From an uncultured Phycisphaerales bacterium (lineage in GTDB: Bacteria; Planctomycetota; Phycisphaerae; Phycisphaerales; SM1A02), in contig CAMPIL010000002.1 in assembly GCA_946886375.1 (NCBI GenBank), positions 1 to 36,227 of the forward strand: a stretch of DNA of 36,227 nt, read 5' to 3'. The notes beneath the pieces are model-generated. The model did no database searches. It was not told the origin of the DNA and saw only the letters and a list, made by a program, of their open reading frames with translations. How positions within the stretch are numbered: position 1 is the first letter of the stretch; each line of letters opens with the position of its first letter. Below, in pieces: positions 33,111 through 36,227 of the stretch. The position numbers were made by a program, and so were the translations under genes.

Positions 33111-35186
33111 TTACTTTAAGATTTCCAGCAGATTCGCATGCTCATCCGTCCAGAGGTCAAAACGGCTGATCTCAGCGCGTGGCCGCAGCGCGGTTCGCTT
33201 GATCGCCGGGGCTTCCAGCAATTCCTCGTTGCTGGTGAGCATGACCCACATCGAACCGTACACCCACGTCGCATCGTGATCTTCATTCACGATCAATCGG
33301 CCGCTCCAATCCAAATACTGCGCCATGCGCATGAGAGGCAAATGCAACTCAATGTGCATGTTCGATACGTGGACCAGGATGACTCCGCCCTCAGCCAGGT
33401 GGCGGCGATACACATCGAACGCCTGCGCGGTGAGCAGGTGAATCGGCACGGTGTCGCCGCTGAAAGCATCCAGCACAAGCACATCGAATTGCTGCGGCGG
33501 CTCGCGCTCGAGCGACAATCGGCCATCGCCCACAGCAATCTGAACGTCGGCGCCCCGGTTCCGCGCATCGTTCAAAAATGTGAACGGGTGCGATGCAAAG
33601 TCGACGACCGCCGGATTGATCTCGTAAAAGCGAAACAGATCGCCACGCCTGGCGTACGAAGCGATCGTGCCGACGCCCAGCCCGACTACTCCGACTCGCC
33701 GCGGCTGCTCGGCGCGAAACGCGCCCATGACCAGGCCCAATCCGCTCTCGGGACCGAAATACGTCGTTGGGTTCTGCCTCGCCCGCTCGGCCATGATCTG
33801 AGCGCCGTGAATGATGCGACCGTGATAGAGACCGTACACGACCTGTTCGGAAGCGGGATTCTGCAATTCTCTCAGACTCAGCACGCCGAAGAAGTTGCGC
33901 GTTCGCGAAAGCGTGTCGCTGTGGGCGTCCAGGTGCAACTGCTGCATGCCGTACATCGCGGCCATGACCATCGCAGTCATCGCCAGCCAGCCGATGCGAC
34001 GCGCCCCGCGGAAGAAAATGGATTGCGGGTCTCGCCACAGGCACGTCATGAGCAGAACGAACGTCGCGGCCAAGGCCAGGTAGAACTCAAGATTGAAATT
34101 GAACAAGCGCGGGGCGAGCAACACGACGAATGCGCCGCCCGCGCTGCCGCCAAAGGCGATGGCCAGATAGAACGCCGTCAGCCGCGCGGGTTCCGGCCGC
34201 AGCCGGTACGCCTCGCCGTGGCAGACCACGCAGCACACAAGGAGCACCGCGAGGCTTCCGGCGATCTGCCAGAGAATCATTCCCTCCCGCTGCGTGGCGA
34301 CCAGCGCCACCATCAATCCAAAGCAAAACAGCAGCAACGGCACAGCAAACCCGCGGTGATAGGCGCCCGGCCACTCGAACGTGATGATGAATGACAGCAG
34401 ATACACCGCCAGCGGCAGGACCCACAACAAAGGCAAAGGCGCGATCTCTTCGCTCAATCTCGTGGTGATCGCCAGCAGCAGCACTGAAGCGCACGCGGGA
34501 AACAGGATCCAGATTGCAACGTCCAATCGCGGCAATGCCGGCACATTGCCGCGCGAGGCCTTTGCGTCCTTTGACTTGATTGAGTGGTCGGCGGCATCGG
34601 CACGCGATCCGCGCCACGCCGCCACTGCGCACAGCCCGACTGCGCATGCGAAGATCGCGAAGCCGGCGGACCATATCCATGCCTGCACATTGCGCGTCGC
34701 CAGCGGCTCGAACACGGCTGGATACAGCAACAACGCCAGCATCGAGCCGGCGTTTGACAGCGCGAAAAGCCTGTAGGGCGAGCGTTTTGGATACGCGCGG
34801 CTGAACCATGCCTGCATCAAAGGCGAAGTTGCCGCCAGCACGCCATATGGCAATCCGATCAAAGCAATCAGCAGCCACAGAATCCGCCACGTCGGGTCCG
34901 TCTCGCCTTGCGGCTTCCATGAATCATGGGGAATAATCGGAAGAAATCCCAGGCAAATCACCACGACTGCAACGTGCACGATCGCCTGCGCCCGCGCGGG
35001 AATTCGCGTGCTGATGAGATGCGCATAGGCGTACCCCGCCAAGAGCGCGGTTTGAAAGAACAAAAGGCACGCGGTCCACACGCCCGGCCCGCCGCCGAAC
35101 CACGGCAGGATGTACTTGCCGATCAGAGGCTGGACCAGGAACAGAAGAAACGCGCCGAGGAAAATGGTAAGGGCGTAACGCAGCAT
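33111..35186 (-). CDS. Fused MFS/spermidine-synthase-like membrane protein, paralogue B
   Basis: 691 residues with the same architecture as paralogue A: about ten N-terminal membrane helices, then RVGVVGLGVGTIASYARRGD, FYEINPAV, GDGRLSLEREPPQQFDVLVLDAFSGDTVPIHLLT and VHVSNMHIEL. Outside the first 57 residues the two proteins are clearly homologous but well diverged. The frame opens at TTG 35234, but ATG 35186 is preferred because it begins the shared MLRYALTIF sequence and a TACGAT lies 12 bases upstream. It follows the flavin oxidoreductase gene by about 60 bases and probably shares its transcript. Activity as an aminopropyltransferase is inferred from the domain only. Confidence 0.9.
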   Translation of the reverse strand: MLRYALTIFLGAFLLFLVQPLIGKYILPWFGGGPGVWTACLLFFQTALLAGYAYAHLISTRIPARAQAIVHVAVVVICLGFLPIIPHDSWKPQGETDPTWRILWLLIALIGLPYGVLAATSPLMQAWFSRAYPKRSPYRLFALSNAGSMLALLLYPAVFEPLATRNVQAWIWSAGFAIFACAVGLCAVAAWRGSRADAADHSIKSKDAKASRGNVPALPRLDVAIWILFPACASVLLLAITTRLSEEIAPLPLLWVLPLAVYLLSFIITFEWPGAYHRGFAVPLLLFCFGLMVALVATQREGMILWQIAGSLAVLLVCCVVCHGEAYRLRPEPARLTAFYLAIAFGGSAGGAFVVLLAPRLFNFNLEFYLALAATFVLLMTCLWRDPQSIFFRGARRIGWLAMTAMVMAAMYGMQQLHLDAHSDTLSRTRNFFGVLSLRELQNPASEQVVYGLYHGRIIHGAQIMAERARQNPTTYFGPESGLGLVMGAFRAEQPRRVGVVGLGVGTIASYARRGDLFRFYEINPAVVDFASHPFTFLNDARNRGADVQIAVGDGRLSLEREPPQQFDVLVLDAFSGDTVPIHLLTAQAFDVYRRHLAEGGVILVHVSNMHIELHLPLMRMAQYLDWSGRLIVNEDHDATWVYGSMWVMLTSNEELLEAPAIKRTALRPRAEISRFDLWTDEHANLLEILK
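35017..35186 (-). repeat. Near-identical 170-bp segment, copy B
   Basis: Partner of 32873-33042, exactly 2144 bases away and in the same orientation, covering the first 57 codons of paralogue B. Confidence 0.85.
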
Positions 35187-35246
35187 CGACGGAAGCCCAT
35201 CGTACTCGCAGAAGCGCTTGACCGTGGCTTCCAAACTTCGATTGAG

Positions 35247-36227
35247 TCATTGCTCCAGCGCGCCGAAGTCGCGCTCGCCCGTGGGCCAAGGCACATCGAC
35301 GCCGGCGATGGTCCGGACAATTCGCTGCACGTGAACGTGACTGTTCTCGATGAACAGCCGGGCTCTTCGCTGGCTCCCGCCCGCCGCGGTGCCCGCAACG
35401 AAAACGCCCGGCACGTTGGTCTGCATCGTGTGCAGGTCAAACCTCGGGGCGCGCTCTTCACCAACCAGTTCAATGCCCAATCGCTCAAAGAGACTTGAGT
35501 CCTGCACATACCCGGTGAGCAGCAGCACCGAATTCGCTGCGATGCGCTGACGCTGGTTGGGATCGTCGACTGACGCCAATTCCACTTGATGCGGTTCGAT
35601 CCGGGTGACGACGGTGCGCGGATGGAACTCGATCTTGCCCTTGCTGATCAGCCATTCCAACTCCGGGCGCAACCAGTATTTGACGCGCTTGGGATCGAAT
35701 TCGCTGCCGCGGTAACTCATGGCGAGGTCCACGCCGATGCGGTGCAACCGCAGCGCGGCTTCCACCGCTGAATTCTTCCCCCCGGCAATCAGCACGCGCC
35801 TGCCGAAATACCAATGCGGTTCGCCGAAGTAATGGCTCACGTGCGGCAGGTCTTCGCCGGGCACGCCGAGCATGCGGGGCCTGTGCATGTCGCCGATCGC
35901 CAGCACCACGTTGCGCGCTCGCCACCGCGTCTGGGCCGCCGCTTGCGGCATGGCACGCGCGCTGGTCGCAATTTCCTCGGGCCCACCCACGCCGTGTGCG
36001 CTTGGCTGGGTGATCAACTCAAACTCATCATCAGCGCGATGAATCTCCATCACGCGGGTGTAGGAATGAATCGTCAGGTCAAACTGCCGAACCACTCCGC
36101 GCAGGTACGCCAGGTATTCCTCGCGCGAGGCCTTGTCCTGATGCGGCAGCGCCAGCGGCACGCCGGCAATTTCGATGCGCTCGGGACTGGAAAAAAACCG
36201 TGTGCCCGGCGCCCACCACAGCAGGGT
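35247..36227 (-). CDS. YpdA-like FAD/NAD(P)-binding oxidoreductase, 5' end outside the window
   Basis: At least 327 residues visible; the frame is open to the right edge with no start required, so the N-terminal FAD-binding GxGxxG lies outside. Seen: RFFSSPERIEIAGVPL followed by KASREEYLAYLRGVV, typical of YpdA-type proteins; NVVLAIGDMHRPRMLGVPGEDLPHVSHYF; a second nucleotide-binding loop RRVLIAGGKNSAVEAALRL; LLTGYVQD; and GVFVAGTAAGG near the C-terminus. YpdA reduces bacillithiol disulfide in Firmicutes. Planctomycetes are not known to me to use bacillithiol in the same way, so only a thiol-disulfide or flavin oxidoreductase role is claimed. An internal GTG at 36161 is not the true start. 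Upstream partner of paralogue B. Confidence 0.87.
   Translation of the reverse strand, partial: TLLWWAPGTRFFSSPERIEIAGVPLALPHQDKASREEYLAYLRGVVRQFDLTIHSYTRVMEIHRADDEFELITQPSAHGVGGPEEIATSARAMPQAAAQTRWRARNVVLAIGDMHRPRMLGVPGEDLPHVSHYFGEPHWYFGRRVLIAGGKNSAVEAALRLHRIGVDLAMSYRGSEFDPKRVKYWLRPELEWLISKGKIEFHPRTVVTRIEPHQVELASVDDPNQRQRIAANSVLLLTGYVQDSSLFERLGIELVGEERAPRFDLHTMQTNVPGVFVAGTAAGGSQRRARLFIENSHVHVQRIVRTIAGVDVPWPTGERDFGALEQ

Noticed and set aside
33138..34394. 418-codon open frame on the plus strand
   Set aside because: Antisense to paralogue B; His/Arg/Gln-rich shadow.

Overview
The window looks like a GC-rich (roughly 60% G+C) chromosomal piece from a member of the Planctomycetota, most likely class Phycisphaerae. 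Two membrane-anchored proteins carry the CxxC zinc-ribbon signature (C-P/G-x-C-x-Y-N/D-L/M ... C-P-E-C-G) that I associate with that class. Other pointers are a squalene-hopene cyclase, fused MFS/spermidine-synthase proteins and a DUF1570 peptidase-like protein. This assignment is inference from gene content; there is no rRNA or other marker to settle it. I see no tRNA, rRNA, CRISPR array, transposase or phage gene.

Layout. 0-5 kb: squalene-hopene cyclase (minus; its last codons hit in-frame stops at the window edge), a divergent FIST sensor protein and a membrane zinc-ribbon protein. 5-6.1 kb: a small basic DUF6496 protein, then about 500 bp without a convincing gene that holds two related operator-like dyads. 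6.1-16.6 kb: ornithine aminotransferase, a GspE-type ATPase, a membrane coiled-coil protein with FlgT-like and possible BRCT-like domains, an LpxL-type acyltransferase, a response regulator, three small conserved proteins, a Na/Pi-cotransporter-PhoU protein and an AI-2E family transporter. 16.6-23.5 kb, all minus: DnaB helicase, an ECF sigma factor with a probable anti-sigma factor and a helical exported protein, an oligopeptide ABC permease and ATPase, and HU. A compact plus-strand promoter-terminator unit (candidate small RNA) sits between the permease and the ATPase. 23.7-28.3 kb: a small lipoprotein, a VOC-fold protein divergent from a tandem HxlR regulator, a MoaD/ThiS-like protein followed by a BNR-repeat protein, and a DUF1570 protein. 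28.3-36.2 kb, all minus: alpha/beta hydrolase, EttA, two tandem fused MFS/spermidine-synthase paralogues, and an incomplete YpdA-like flavin oxidoreductase running off the right edge.

The genes are mostly short independent transcription units rather than one pathway. The most striking shared signal is regulatory. At least eight genes have a TAnnnT box (TAGGCT, TAGGAT, TACAAT, TACCAT and so on) only 5-9 bases before the start codon, with no room for a ribosome binding site. This predicts many leaderless mRNAs. The other items most worth following up are the candidate small RNA near 17.9 kb, a palindromic in-frame insertion in the hopene cyclase, and a sharply bounded near-identical segment shared by the two spermidine-synthase paralogues.
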